A stretch of DNA of 64,000 nucleotides from NCBI GenBank assembly GCA_963662155.1, contig OY759266.1, forward strand, positions 54,307,510 to 54,371,509, read 5' to 3'. Made by a program: the position numbers and the translations under genes. The stretch comes from Lamellibrachia columna. Lineage: Eukaryota; Annelida; Polychaeta; Sabellida; Siboglinidae. Shown here in pieces: positions 11,132 to 21,730 of the stretch (position 1 is the stretch's first letter; every line of letters begins with the position of its first letter). Under the pieces are notes generated by a model. The model saw nothing but the letters and a program-made list of their open reading frames with translations. It searched no databases and was not told the DNA's origin.

Positions 11132-13111
11132 ATGGCCGAGGGTGATGGATCGACGTTTAGACTTCATGGCAATCATGACAATCATTTTACGTGTATCTTC
11201 TGCAAAAATACGTCTGACTGTCACTTGTTGTTGCCGTGCCTTCATACGGCCTGTGCTGGGTGTTTGAGCGAGTTCTTGGGCTCCAGCATTTCGGCCAACG
11301 CGATATTTTCATGCCCGGCTTGCGAGTTCAAAATCCAGATTCCGAAGGATGGAATTGCCGGTTTCAAACAATTAGGTTCCCTACACGACGACATAGAAAG
11401 TCCATATTGTTCCGAGTCTTCAAACGAACGACAACAGGAAAAGGGCAACACTGAGGATAACTCACAGTCGCTGACAAACGATATAGTATTAGAAAATAAT
11501 GTCGGCTTCAGTGACAGCCCCAGGGCCAGCGATAATGTCGATAGAAGCCCACAACTAAACGAAAATGCAAACAATAACGCTCCTGCCGACAAAGCTCTCA
11601 GCAGGCGCCAGCACTCAAAATCATCATCTAACATATGTTGCCCACACGTTTTGACCAACATACATTCGTGCATGTACTGCACGTCATGTGACATGATCTT
11701 GTGCGACAGCTGCTGCGGTAATGCCCACGATGAACATAACTGTACAGATTTGTCACAAACTGCGAAGCAAAAGAAGGAATACATAAATGAACTGCTTACG
11801 CATCTTGAAACAAAAATGTCATTGTATGATGACGAAACGGAACAAATCGATAACTTCTGTGAACATCTGTATAACACCAAAGAACAGATGAAGGCAGCAA
11901 TTCAGAACAGAGCTGATCATCTCTGCAGTGTGATACAAACTCGGAAACAAACTTTGATGGACGAACTGGAAACTGTCTGCAGTGCAAACATACAGTTTTA
12001 CGAGAAGAGCCGCCAACGTGCCAAAAAAGAATGCCGGATAATTGGCGATTCACTGGACTTTGCAAAAAGTACCATCAAATGTGACGTTGGTGGTGCTGGT
12101 GATGTTCAGCTGTTGAACATTTACAGCGACATGATTTCAAGACTTCTACATTTGATCCACCAAGCCAAGTCAGACCTCCATTTAGTGAAGATGTTCAATA
12201 TCCGCCTAGACGTGCCTGAGAAGAGGAGGGAAGAGTCACACCTAGAGAAGTTGTTTGGTTCGCTGGTTCAGGGAAACATCAACTACACAGACGTGGAATG
12301 TGTGGCATCCTTCAACATCGACCTGACATGGCCCGTCAGTCTTGCAATCACCAAGACCCAGGACATTGTTGTGGTTGGCAAGATGGGGGCATTCGAAGCC
12401 AGCGGACGGATCATGTTCTACAGCCGCCAAGGTCGGCTGTTGCACTGTCAAGAATTGGAGAGTAACCGACTGCCTTACGATGTCATCTGTCTACAGGATG
12501 GCACGATTCTCATGTCTGACAACTGGGGACAGTTGTCAACCTACACGGCAGATGGTAGTGTCATCTGTACGCGGCAAGACATGTTCAAGGGGATCGGTAG
12601 ACTCGCAGTGACGAATAAGAACGAAATTCTTGTGACATCTTCGGAACAGCATTGTGTGTTGAAATACACAAATGACGGTAACCTGCTGGCATCACTGCCA
12701 GAGAACAAATCCAGTGGCAGTGTGAATTTACAGGAACCGCACTACGTGGCCACGAATGACAATGGCAACATCATTGTGTCAGACTTCAAACAGAACTGCA
12801 TCTTTATTTTTGACTCTGCAGGGTCACTGCTGCTGCGATATGGCCAAGAAAATTCACTACAGGCCCAGTTGAAATGTCTATTTGCTCTGTGCTGCGATCC
12901 TTTCAGTAATATGCTTGTTGCTGACTTCCCCAATGATCAGATCTACCTAGTGTCGCCATCTGGCCAATTCCTCGGGTGCCTTCTGACAAAAAAGAATGGA
13001 ATATCATGTCCGAATTTCGTCACCCTTGATCGTGCTGGTCATCTTTTTGTTGGGCAGTATGGTGGTGAAATCCTGGTGTTCAGATATCTCAGTTGCATGA
13101 AGCATGCTTAG
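11132..13111 (+). CDS. Single-exon RING / B-box / coiled-coil / NHL-like propeller protein (TRIM2/3/71-like)
   Basis: 659 residues in one exon. The start ATG is preceded by a CpG-containing leader. The N-terminal RING finger has C21-x2-C24, C36-x-H38, C41-x2-C44 and C61-x2-C64, so all eight ligand positions are credible. A B-box-like zinc module (ICCPHVL ... CMYCTSCDMILCDSCCGNAHDEHNC) lies at about 167-205. A long charged alpha-helical/coiled-coil stretch follows to about 350. From about 390 to the end there are repeats of the type NGNIIVSDFKQNCIFIFDSAG and DRAGHLFVGQY, typical of NHL or related beta-propellers. This layout is known from TRIM-NHL E3 ubiquitin ligases, so the product is probably a cytosolic ubiquitin ligase with a propeller for substrate or RNA binding. 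Lack of introns suggests a retrocopy-founded lineage-specific expansion. Exact orthology is not assigned. A possible polyadenylation signal (aataaa) lies at about 13440. Confidence 0.88.
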   Translation: MAEGDGSTFRLHGNHDNHFTCIFCKNTSDCHLLLPCLHTACAGCLSEFLGSSISANAIFSCPACEFKIQIPKDGIAGFKQLGSLHDDIESPYCSESSNERQQEKGNTEDNSQSLTNDIVLENNVGFSDSPRASDNVDRSPQLNENANNNAPADKALSRRQHSKSSSNICCPHVLTNIHSCMYCTSCDMILCDSCCGNAHDEHNCTDLSQTAKQKKEYINELLTHLETKMSLYDDETEQIDNFCEHLYNTKEQMKAAIQNRADHLCSVIQTRKQTLMDELETVCSANIQFYEKSRQRAKKECRIIGDSLDFAKSTIKCDVGGAGDVQLLNIYSDMISRLLHLIHQAKSDLHLVKMFNIRLDVPEKRREESHLEKLFGSLVQGNINYTDVECVASFNIDLTWPVSLAITKTQDIVVVGKMGAFEASGRIMFYSRQGRLLHCQELESNRLPYDVICLQDGTILMSDNWGQLSTYTADGSVICTRQDMFKGIGRLAVTNKNEILVTSSEQHCVLKYTNDGNLLASLPENKSSGSVNLQEPHYVATNDNGNIIVSDFKQNCIFIFDSAGSLLLRYGQENSLQAQLKCLFALCCDPFSNMLVADFPNDQIYLVSPSGQFLGCLLTKKNGISCPNFVTLDRAGHLFVGQYGGEILVFRYLSCMKHA

Positions 13112-13444
13112 ATTGATCAGTGAATTGTCAGCAAAATGTTTTTGGGTGTGTCTACACAGGTAATATAAATATAAAAGGTAATAAGTGTATGGTGGGAAAC
13201 TACATAATTGTGCAAATTGCCATGTCATATTTGTAGAATTTCTTTTGAGCACAACAATGTTTACTCACGACGTATGCCATATCATGCATGTCTTAGTTTC
13301 AGTGCATCTGTTTGATCCTCTTAAAATTAGATTGTGGCCACAAAAAAAGCACAAAAAGCTCAGAAATCCAACGAATTGCACTGTTTGTTTTCATCATTTA
13401 GGTTCCTCCTCAGTTCGATTTTTTTGCTTGTCTCATTTTAAATA

Positions 13445-13912
13445 AAGTTTGCAAAAATTCAAACCTACCTAATATCCACTAAACCAAACTAGTATCACTA
13501 GCTCGTTTGTGCAATTTTTTTTGTAGGTTTTGCGAAATCATCGGACAAACTATTAAATTTAATGCTTGATCCAGAATTGAAAGTGAAAATGGAAACACTG
13601 AAAACTCTTGAATTTTGCTCTTGGCGAAATTTCATAACTTTGTTATTATGATCAGCAGAGGATGGCACTGCAGTCACGCCCATGATCACCCTTGACCCCA
13701 TAAAGTGTTTACCGTTTTGGATATCAACTATTTTGAGCCTTACCAGGTCTAACAACTAAAGTCTTTCACTGATTTTAAAAATACACACTTTTTTATTAAA
13801 CCGACTGTGGATATTATTTATTTAAACTATTCACACACTACATATTAGGATGTCAATGAACCGGATTCGCTATAGGCTAAATCAGTTGAGGATGGATTTT
13901 ATATATAATTTA
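13445..13912 (-). repeat. Dispersed repeat family R1, copy C
   Basis: The most complete copy, in inverted orientation relative to A and B. Its reverse complement contains atcctcaactgatttagcct, cgaatccggttcattgacat and gtgtgtgaatag, matching 3070-3150. It starts right after the TRIM-like gene's likely polyadenylation signal. It holds no coding frame of note. Confidence 0.7.
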
Positions 13913-14925
13913 TAGACTATCCTCTTAGTTTATATTTTGAATTGCCGCATGTTTCGTAACATACACAGCACAATGTGAAACTTGTGTGACATTGAGACAA
14001 AATTCAGTCATGATTGTTTGTGATACAATCTCTGTTAGAAATTGCTTTCTTGAAGTTTGTTCTTGAGTCCAACAGTCTCTATTGTATTGATTCTGGTGCT
14101 CACTTAGAACATGTTTAACTGAATGGTGAAATGGTTGTGTTTGGTTACCTTCAGATTATTAATATAAATTCTGTATTATTGATTTTGTATATGTCATAGG
14201 TTACTAGTCTCAGTTAACTTGATGAAAAGCATTCTTGTCATTTTGTCAGTATTATATTATTTTAATTATATTTACGTATAAGAAGCATTTATTTACTATG
14301 TCAAATATGTATTCTGCTCTGTTCATTTACGTAACATCACTAATTAATTTCTTTTGGTTAAATATTTGTACACCTTTTGAGTCGGTCTTCTAACAATTCC
14401 AGCTGCAACGGAACAATCCATAAATAGTGAAATGTGGAAGTTATATGTGTATATTTTGTGTTGCTCAAAACTCCAGTGGAGTAGACTAGTGCCATGTAAT
14501 TGATTGCCCCCAATATATGTTGACTGAATAAGGTAACATTTTTATGTCCATTATGCCTGTTACAAATTTTTATTACAGCCATAATACATTCAGTATCAAA
14601 AGCAGATTAAAAAATTAAAAAAATTGTTTAGTTGACATTGAAACATTGGGCAGTAAGTTTTTTTCTGATTTTCTTTATCAGTTCATGCTTATAAAAATTA
14701 CTCATCATTTTGGACTCTTGGTGTGGGATAGTGAGGCTTGGAAATATTTTGATACATCATCCTTCAAAAATAACAGTACGATTTTGGTATGTTGGAAGCC
14801 AAATTTGTAAAACGTTTGGCGTGAGGTCTGTGGTAGTAAAAAAACAGATTTCTGTGGCAGATTGTTATGCATAACATCAAAATAATAATATTTGTTTTGG
14901 TAATTATGTGACATGTTGTTATTAC

Positions 14926-15350
14926 TAGGCTTGTTGGCAAATGCATTTGAATGCACAGTCAAATGCAGCTGTGAAATTGTGTACTCTAAACATTTGCATT
15001 TAAATGCAACACAAACATTTGATTTTTAAATGCCAATCAAATTCCAATCAAATTCACACGTAATTGTTGAAATAATAATTTTTAGATTCTGCACCTGATA
15101 TACAGTTTGATTGTATAGCTTAATAAGCCTAATACTCTGCATCATGCATAGTTTGGTTATTGCTTAATATGCCTCATACTGTGTACCATGCACAATTTGA
15201 TTATTAATCATCATGAATAAAATTTACAAATTACACATTTGAAATTAATTCGGATGCATTTGCAAATGCATGTGATCCTGGACAAAAATGGCATTTGAAT
15301 AAATTGAACCATCTGCATTAAAATGCATTGACATGCATTTAACAAGCCTC
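14926..15350. mobile_element. hAT-like MITE, 425 bp, with 8-bp target duplication
   Basis: The left end taggcttgttggcaaatgca matches the inverted right end (gaggcttgttaaatgcat on the complementary strand). The flanks are gttattac (14918-14925) and attattac (15351-15358), an 8-bp target-site duplication with one mismatch, the size made by hAT transposases. The interior is AT-rich with many "aaatgca" words and no ORF, so the element is non-autonomous. Confidence 0.82.
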
Positions 15351-16659
15351 ATTATTACAGTGTTATCATAGCACAACTATCATGTATGACTTTATACTAG
15401 ATTACAGTATTTATTTGCATTTAGTTTATGATTGTTGTAAAGATATTTTATCTTGTTTAAATCTATCCTGGTTGAAAAGTTTTAAACAAAATGTTGAAAT
15501 AGCCAAGTGATTATCTTGATTGGCTTTAAAGGCAAGTACTGTATTATATAATATATGTTTATATAACAAATATGCATTTTTCAGAATTCCTCTATTTTAA
15601 TGTGGTGATGCACCAGGTTAAATTACAGTGGTTATTTACATAGCATCATGAAAGCTCAGTAACAATTACAGTACTTCCCCAACGATATTACACTTATATT
15701 GGTTCAAAGACATCATTTAGAGTTTTCACAAATCATTTACAGTGCAGTAGTGCTTTACAATCTTTAATTCATAGCTGATATAATTTTGGCAGTGATGATG
15801 CAAAATTATATTTGCCGAAACCCAGAACATCGTGTCTAATACTTCATACAGCAGTGGCAAGATTTGTATAAAAGAAGTTTTTTGTTTAAATAAAACAATT
15901 TTAATGAATTTTCTGTTGTGATAGCTTTAGTTTTGTGAATTGCATAATTTAAAACTTTGTGCTTTGATTCTGACACACATCCCTTATAAGGATGACTAAA
16001 TGTGTACAAGGAAATGTCTTTGGCCTTATGCCAACTTGGATGAGAAGAGAATAACTACCTGGTAAGTAACAGACTTGTAATAGAACAGAAGTAATTGTAT
16101 TACAACAAAGTTAATGTATTGTACAGGTTATTGAAGAAAGGTCGTTATTGTTAGAACAGAAGTGGAAAAAATAATTGAAAAGGATAATTACTGTAATTAT
16201 AACAGAACAAAGATAACCAGTTGGATTGTAATTAAAAAAGATAACCAGTTGGATTGTAATTAAATGCATTTACTTGTAATTGACAACTTTTATCCAAATG
16301 ATTAGTTATTAAAGATTAACAGTGATTTTCGGAGAGTAATAAAATACATATATGGTTTAAGGTAACTAATTTTTAAGTAGGTGGTCTGTGACATCACTGA
16401 TGATTTAGCAACATGGGCAAAGATGCTACACATGTTCTCTTCATGAAGTGCAGGTATGCTGTATTTTTATATTAAAGTTAAGTTTGATTGAAATATAATT
16501 TTTATTAAGTACAAAAGTTCTATACGAGAAGAATAAAATGTACTGTGATTATCTTTTGTAATATAGTAATATATTATTTTAGTTATCTAGATTATTACTG
16601 CCACTATTTATTTAGTAATCAATAAATTTGCATACTTAATAAGAACATATTCAAACATT

Positions 16660-16856
16660 CAGGGTTTATTTAAGATTTTTCACACGGGCAAATTGCCCGT
16701 GTGAAAACCCTCCATGCCCATGTGAAATTCAAAAGTAAATAAAAAATATCATGTGTATATATGTGCGGTAATACGCCTGATAAAAGTAAAAACATGTTTG
16801 CCCGTGGCCTTGTGAAATGTTGCACTGCCCGTGTGAGCTGAACCTTAAAAACCCTG
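16660..16856. mobile_element. Short hAT-like MITE, 197 bp
   Basis: The left end cagggtttatttaagatttt and the right end (complement cagggtttttaaggtt) form terminal inverted repeats starting with CAGGG, as in many hAT elements. Both are followed inward by cacacgggca. The flanks caaacatt and cctacatt agree at 6 of 8 positions, a decayed 8-bp target duplication. Inside is a perfect hairpin of 15-bp arms (16677-16691 and 16693-16707, one-base centre). Confidence 0.7.
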
Positions 16857-17582
16857 CCTACATTTAACCCTTTCGCTTGCATAATAGAATTTTGTTGTGC
16901 AATTCAAAGCACACATCTAGGATAGCGAGCAGAAAAGTCTTGTTAACATTAATTTTATTCATGTTTTATATCTCCTTGAAAAATCAAGTATAATCTTCAA
17001 ATTTGAAGCAATTGCTCTAACATGGAGAAGAAGTTGACATACACCACAAAGTGTTAAATTTTATATGTTATTCTACTACTATGGAGCAGTAAATTCAAAA
17101 AGAGAGTTGTTTCTTGACAAACAACTTAAATCAATGAAGGGATCTGTTTTACACAACTAATTTCGACACAATGTCAAAGGCGAATGGTATCCACGAATGA
17201 AATCTAGCAAGGGTGGTTCTGCTAAAACATCAACGGAGAAGTCATATTTAAAAAAGTAAGAACAGCGAACATGTAAACCATTATGCGGTTATTTTTTATC
17301 TTTAGAATGATGATTAAGACAAACCAAAACAACAGTAGTAACAAAAATAGTACCGAATCAATAGTGAAAGCGTGAACAACGCTGACAGAAAATAATAATA
17401 ATTATAGGATCGTATTTTCAAAGACCGGGTCCGCAAGTTAGTCAACGACCTTGTAGACCCGCTTTCAGTCGGCGCACTTTTGTTTGTAGAATATTCCGTT
17501 AGGTGGCGCTATATTGTTGACCACGTGATAGATACGGAGTTTGACGCTTCATAGCAACGGTAAATATTTCTGTGATGAAACC

Positions 17583-17597
17583 GTTGGCGACCGTAAC
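17583..17597 (+). promoter_or_regulatory. Possible RFX X-box upstream of the tektin gene
   Basis: gttggcgaccgtaac resembles the RFX consensus GTNRCC-N(0-3)-RGYAAC, with one mismatch in each half, 122 bp upstream of the tektin ATG. RFX sites drive many ciliary genes. The match is imperfect, so this is only suggestive. Confidence 0.25.
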
Positions 17598-17718
17598 TGA
17601 ATTGACAGCAGCGTGAGGTTGTTTCGGCTTTTCTTACCGAAAACGTACACAGAAGCCTACACGATATAAACATAGAAGCACAAGGCATACGTAGTTGAAA
17701 TCTGCAACAGTCCGAATC

Positions 17719-20700
17719 ATGGCGACCGATGTAATATCTCCCGCCCTAGCGAACCGCGAGCAGCCGCCAGAGAAACCGTCGGCGGCGCCGTATCCCCAGG
17801 GTTCGACGTTCAACTTCGACTCTACATACACCGGCAACGTAGGCAACGACATGGGCATCTCCACCATGGGCTACCGTAGTGCCAAGGTGAACCCGCCGGA
17901 GTGGCACGAAACTAACTATGCCAAGTACTACCAGGCGTTTGCCGATCGCGATAACGCCGAGAATGTACGCAACCAGTCGAAAGACACGATGAAGGAGACA
18001 GATGCAATCACGCACAACACCCAGACTGAAAGTTCTAAGAAACTCGGCGAACGTCTGAAGGACATACACTTCTGGAAGTCGGAGCTGGAGCGCGAAATTG
18101 GTGACATGATCTCCGAGACGGACCAGCTGTGTCTACAGAAGAAGCGACTGGAGAACGCCCTCAGATCGACCGAGATCCCGCTGCACATTGCCAGCGACAA
18201 CCTCAACTGTCGAATGAGGCGAGAGGGTATCGACCTTGTGCAAGATGACGTCGAGTTGAATCTACTGAAGGTACGTTCACTATCTCACCGTTATTTTGTC
18301 ATGAACGGCAATATAACTACAGATTTAAGAAAATAATTAAGCCGAATGCGACCCGAGACTGAGGATGTGATTTTTATGCATACATTATGCCCAGACATTA
18401 GTCATCATTAATCCGTTTCTTTTTAAAATGATCATCTTTTTATCACATCATATAGGCATTTGAGGCTGTTGAATATTGCAGGCAGGATGAAGTTTGGTTC
18501 CTGCAAGCACATGGGGGGGGGGCAACACATACCTACCCAAAATCCTGGCCCCCAATCTTTCTTCCCTCAGGACAATCACTGTGTTGCGACATGCTAATCA
18601 CAGACCACTGAAAATGACTTAATTATTCAACATGAATGATTGCAGCAAATACAGCCTATTGCCTGCCGCGAACAGTCTCTATTAGCCAGTTCATTGTCTC
18701 TGAAACTACGTGTCTAACTACACAATCCCAGATATGCTGAACTCCAGACCACCATCTGCACACTGTGCTGTACTGTAATTTGCCATTGTCTTTGCTTTGT
18801 TACTTACTTACTTGCTTTGTTACAGTTGTGCCATATTTCAATATTGTGTTGTTCATATTGCAGGAAGTGGAAGTCATCAACAATGTTCAAGATCTCCTGA
18901 GGAAGACGATCAGGGAATCGGACGCTCAGATCCAGTAATGAGTCTTTCAGTGTTTGTCTATAGAACCATCTCACAACATCCATGTATGGATAAAAACATC
19001 TGTCAACTATCCCATCATATTGAAATGTCTTCTACAAATATCTGTTCCTTTGTTTAACAATTTTCAAGAACATATACATACAAAAACCTATCAAATCCTT
19101 GTTCCCAGCACTTGCTAGATTACAGAATAACTTTTGTCACAATAAAAAATTATTTTTTATTATAATAAATTTATTTTATACTCGTTTGTTTAACATTTCT
19201 AACATTATTGCTTTTATTTTATGGGATTACAATTCATGGAGAATGTCATGTTTGCAGGCGAAACCGTGACCGGAAGCATGAGTTGGAGATGGATTGGAGC
19301 GATAAGAAAGAGGCGGATGAACTCGACACTTTTTGTGCCGGACTGCGCAACGAACACACCAACAAACAGTTCTTCGCAGCTGCCGCCAAGTTCCAGGAAA
19401 TGTAAGTGTTGATTTTTTTTTAAATAAATGTTATTCACATAATGATTCCAGAGAATGAACTGTTATCAAGCTGATGATAAAGTTTAATATTTTGAAATAC
19501 AACATACATTGTCATTTGGCATGACCACATTTTCAAAATTTATTATGTTGCTAAGGAGCTGCAAAGTCAAATTTCTTGTGATTGATTCAATGTGGATGGT
19601 GTGATATTCCACAGCCCTCTTCCTAGGAAAGGATGACAAATAATTAAGTGCTTCATCCTGCATTTGTGTAAAGATTTGTTCACATATTTCAGCCACTGTT
19701 TGAATTAATCTATGTTTGAGGATATCATCACATGACTTGTCTGGTGGATCCTGATTGGCTAGACAAAACAAACAAATGTGGTTGCTATGTTTACTGAATG
19801 ATAGAATATATCCTACAAAGAAGATTAAAGTTAAACATCATTCCTGAAGGTTTGTCTAACTAGTACTAGGGTATATTTTTTATTGAATGAAATTATTATG
19901 AAATAGTTACAAACAAATAATTGTAATTTACAGTTATTTATTTATACCCTTACGGTAAGGTACAATAAAAATGTAATATTCATGAGAATTAGGGTGGAAG
20001 CTAGTTATCACTTATATACCCTGTAATATGTACCACAATATTGTATAGTGTTATATATATATATAGTATTATTATTAGTATTACATATATATGTGGCATT
20101 ACCGTACAAACACGGCTCCAGTGTGACATGTGTTTGACAGACAGTCGACCCCAGAGTCGTGGGCTCAGTTCACACACGACAACATCACACGTGCCGAGCA
20201 CGAGCGCATGGCATCGATACAGCTGCGCACGCTCATCGACAACGTCCTGCTCGACACATCACGTGACATGCGTGAACAGGCTGACTCGGTTGATGTCGCC
20301 TTCCACCGACGCGTCGAGGAAGTCGAAGACGCCAAGAATAAGCTTGAGGAGAATCTGCAGAAGGTAATGTTTTTTTCGTCCGCCAGGGAATGTGGTATTT
20401 ACACAATCCTTTTGCGGGCTTAAAGCTCCTGGACCTCCTCGATTTCACTGATCTCATCTCAGAATATTTCAATAAATTAAACCTATCTAGTATCATGCTG
20501 GCTCCTTTGTGCAAATGTGTTTAGTTTTGATGAAATCATTAGATAAACTATAACATTATTTTGACTGGATTTGGTAAACATTTGGCAAAAGTGATCTGGC
20601 TCTGTATTCTGTGGTTAGTCATACTTTCAAAAGTTATCCTGATCTAACAATTAATCAATGATTTTAAAATAACTATGCAATCTTCTATCAAGCCCACTAA

Positions 20701-21730
20701 ACTATTTATGCACTACAGATTTGAACATCAACAAACCCAATCACGATGGTCTAAATTAATTGAGGATAGAGCTTTAATCTAACTCTTTTATGTTCCTTTG
20801 TTTTGACACTTTCTTTGTGATAAACAAATTGTCTTCAAAGCTTATGGCCTGTCCCTTCCTCATTTTTTTCTGTCTTAGTTTGCTCATGATCAGTGGATTT
20901 GTGCAACGCAACATTGCTTCCCCATCTAATGTTCCATACTTTGTAAGTTTATCTATAAGTGGTCACTCATTGTTTCATTCCTTGTCCAGGTGTGCACTGA
21001 GATTGCGCAGACAGAGAGCAATATTCGCGAGCTCAAGAAGGCGATCAAGGCGAAGGAAGACCCTATGAAGGTGGCCCAGACCAGACTGCACCAGCGTGCC
21101 TACCGACCCAATGTCGAGTTGTGTCGGGATCCGGTGCAGTACCAGTACGTACACACACTGCTCTCATGACTCCATACTCTTCGCTTACAAATATGTTAGT
21201 CTACCAGGTGGCGCCACTGACATCGACTATTTCACACTAGTCACATGGACTATCATTCACAAAAATGTACTAGTTCTTAGCACCGATCTACTAGTCTCGG
21301 ACTAGCATTAATTTTGAACCAAGTTATGCATCTTGATATTACTCAACATATCCTGTATAGCTTGATATTGCTGTACTGAATGTGTCTGACACATTTATAT
21401 ATCTTTGACTTGAACATATCCTATATAGCTGTACTGAACATACTGATCATATCCTATACAACACAGTTTCTCTGTCCTGAACATGTCCTACACAGCTGCT
21501 TCCTGTGTTCCAGTGTTGTGGCGGAGGTGAACGAGATTGCACGTTCAGTCGACGCCCTCATGCAAAAGTTGAATGATGCGGAGCACGCACTTAAGGATCT
21601 CCAGGACAACCGCATGAGTCTCGAGAAGGAGATCGCCATCAAGAAGAACAGCATCTTCATTGACCGCCAGAAGTGCATGACCCACCGAACACGATACCCA
21701 ACCACCCTCAGTCTCCAAGGTTACCAGTAA
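17719..21730 (+). CDS. TEKT4: Tektin-4-like protein, complete, 6 exons
   Basis: Tektins are coiled-coil filament proteins that reinforce doublet microtubules of cilia and sperm flagella. Exons: 17719-18270, 18864-18934, 19258-19401, 20141-20363, 20990-21144, 21514-21730. All introns are GT-AG and phases join, giving about 453 residues (vertebrate TEKT4 is about 435). The start is the ATG at 17719; the frame is open upstream but holds no other ATG. Diagnostic features: KKLGERLKDIHFWKSELERE in exon 1, ESWAQFTHDNITRAE in exon 4, the tektin nonapeptide RPNVELCRD in exon 5, and the C-terminal DRQKCMTHRTRYPTTLSLQG-YQ, which matches tektin-4 better than tektin-3. The nonapeptide is intact. R1 copy D and an unexplained minus-strand ORF sit in introns. 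The 5' flank has CpGs and a weak X-box, as expected for a ciliary gene. Confidence 0.95.
19484..19771 (-). other. Unrecognised 95-codon ORF inside a tektin intron
   Basis: A minus-strand open frame that looks more protein-like than its surroundings (for example DILKHRLIQTVAEICEQIF). It lies wholly inside the tektin intron 19402-20140. I do not recognise a family. It may be a decayed transposon fragment or chance. Confidence 0.25.
20460..20785 (-). repeat. Dispersed repeat family R1, copy D (tektin intron)
   Basis: Inverted relative to copies A and B, same orientation as copy C. It shares ccta-ctagtatca-ctcctttgtgcaa, gaaatcatt-ga-aaactat, aatgattttaaaa and ttgaggatag with 13445-13912. More diverged than copy C. 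Confidence 0.6.

Larger units (their letters stand above)
13112..17718. other. Intergenic region, repeat-rich
   Basis: No gene recognised in 4.6 kb. It holds R1 copy C (13445-13912), two hAT-like MITEs (14926-15350 and 16660-16856), a short direct duplication near 16210-16262 (gataaccagttggattgtaa twice) and AT-rich unique sequence. The last 300 bp are CpG-richer and form the upstream region of the tektin gene. Confidence 0.6.

Noticed and set aside
11242..12065. Antisense open frames up to 212 codons inside the TRIM-like gene
   Set aside because: Shadows of the real coding frame; no recognisable domains.
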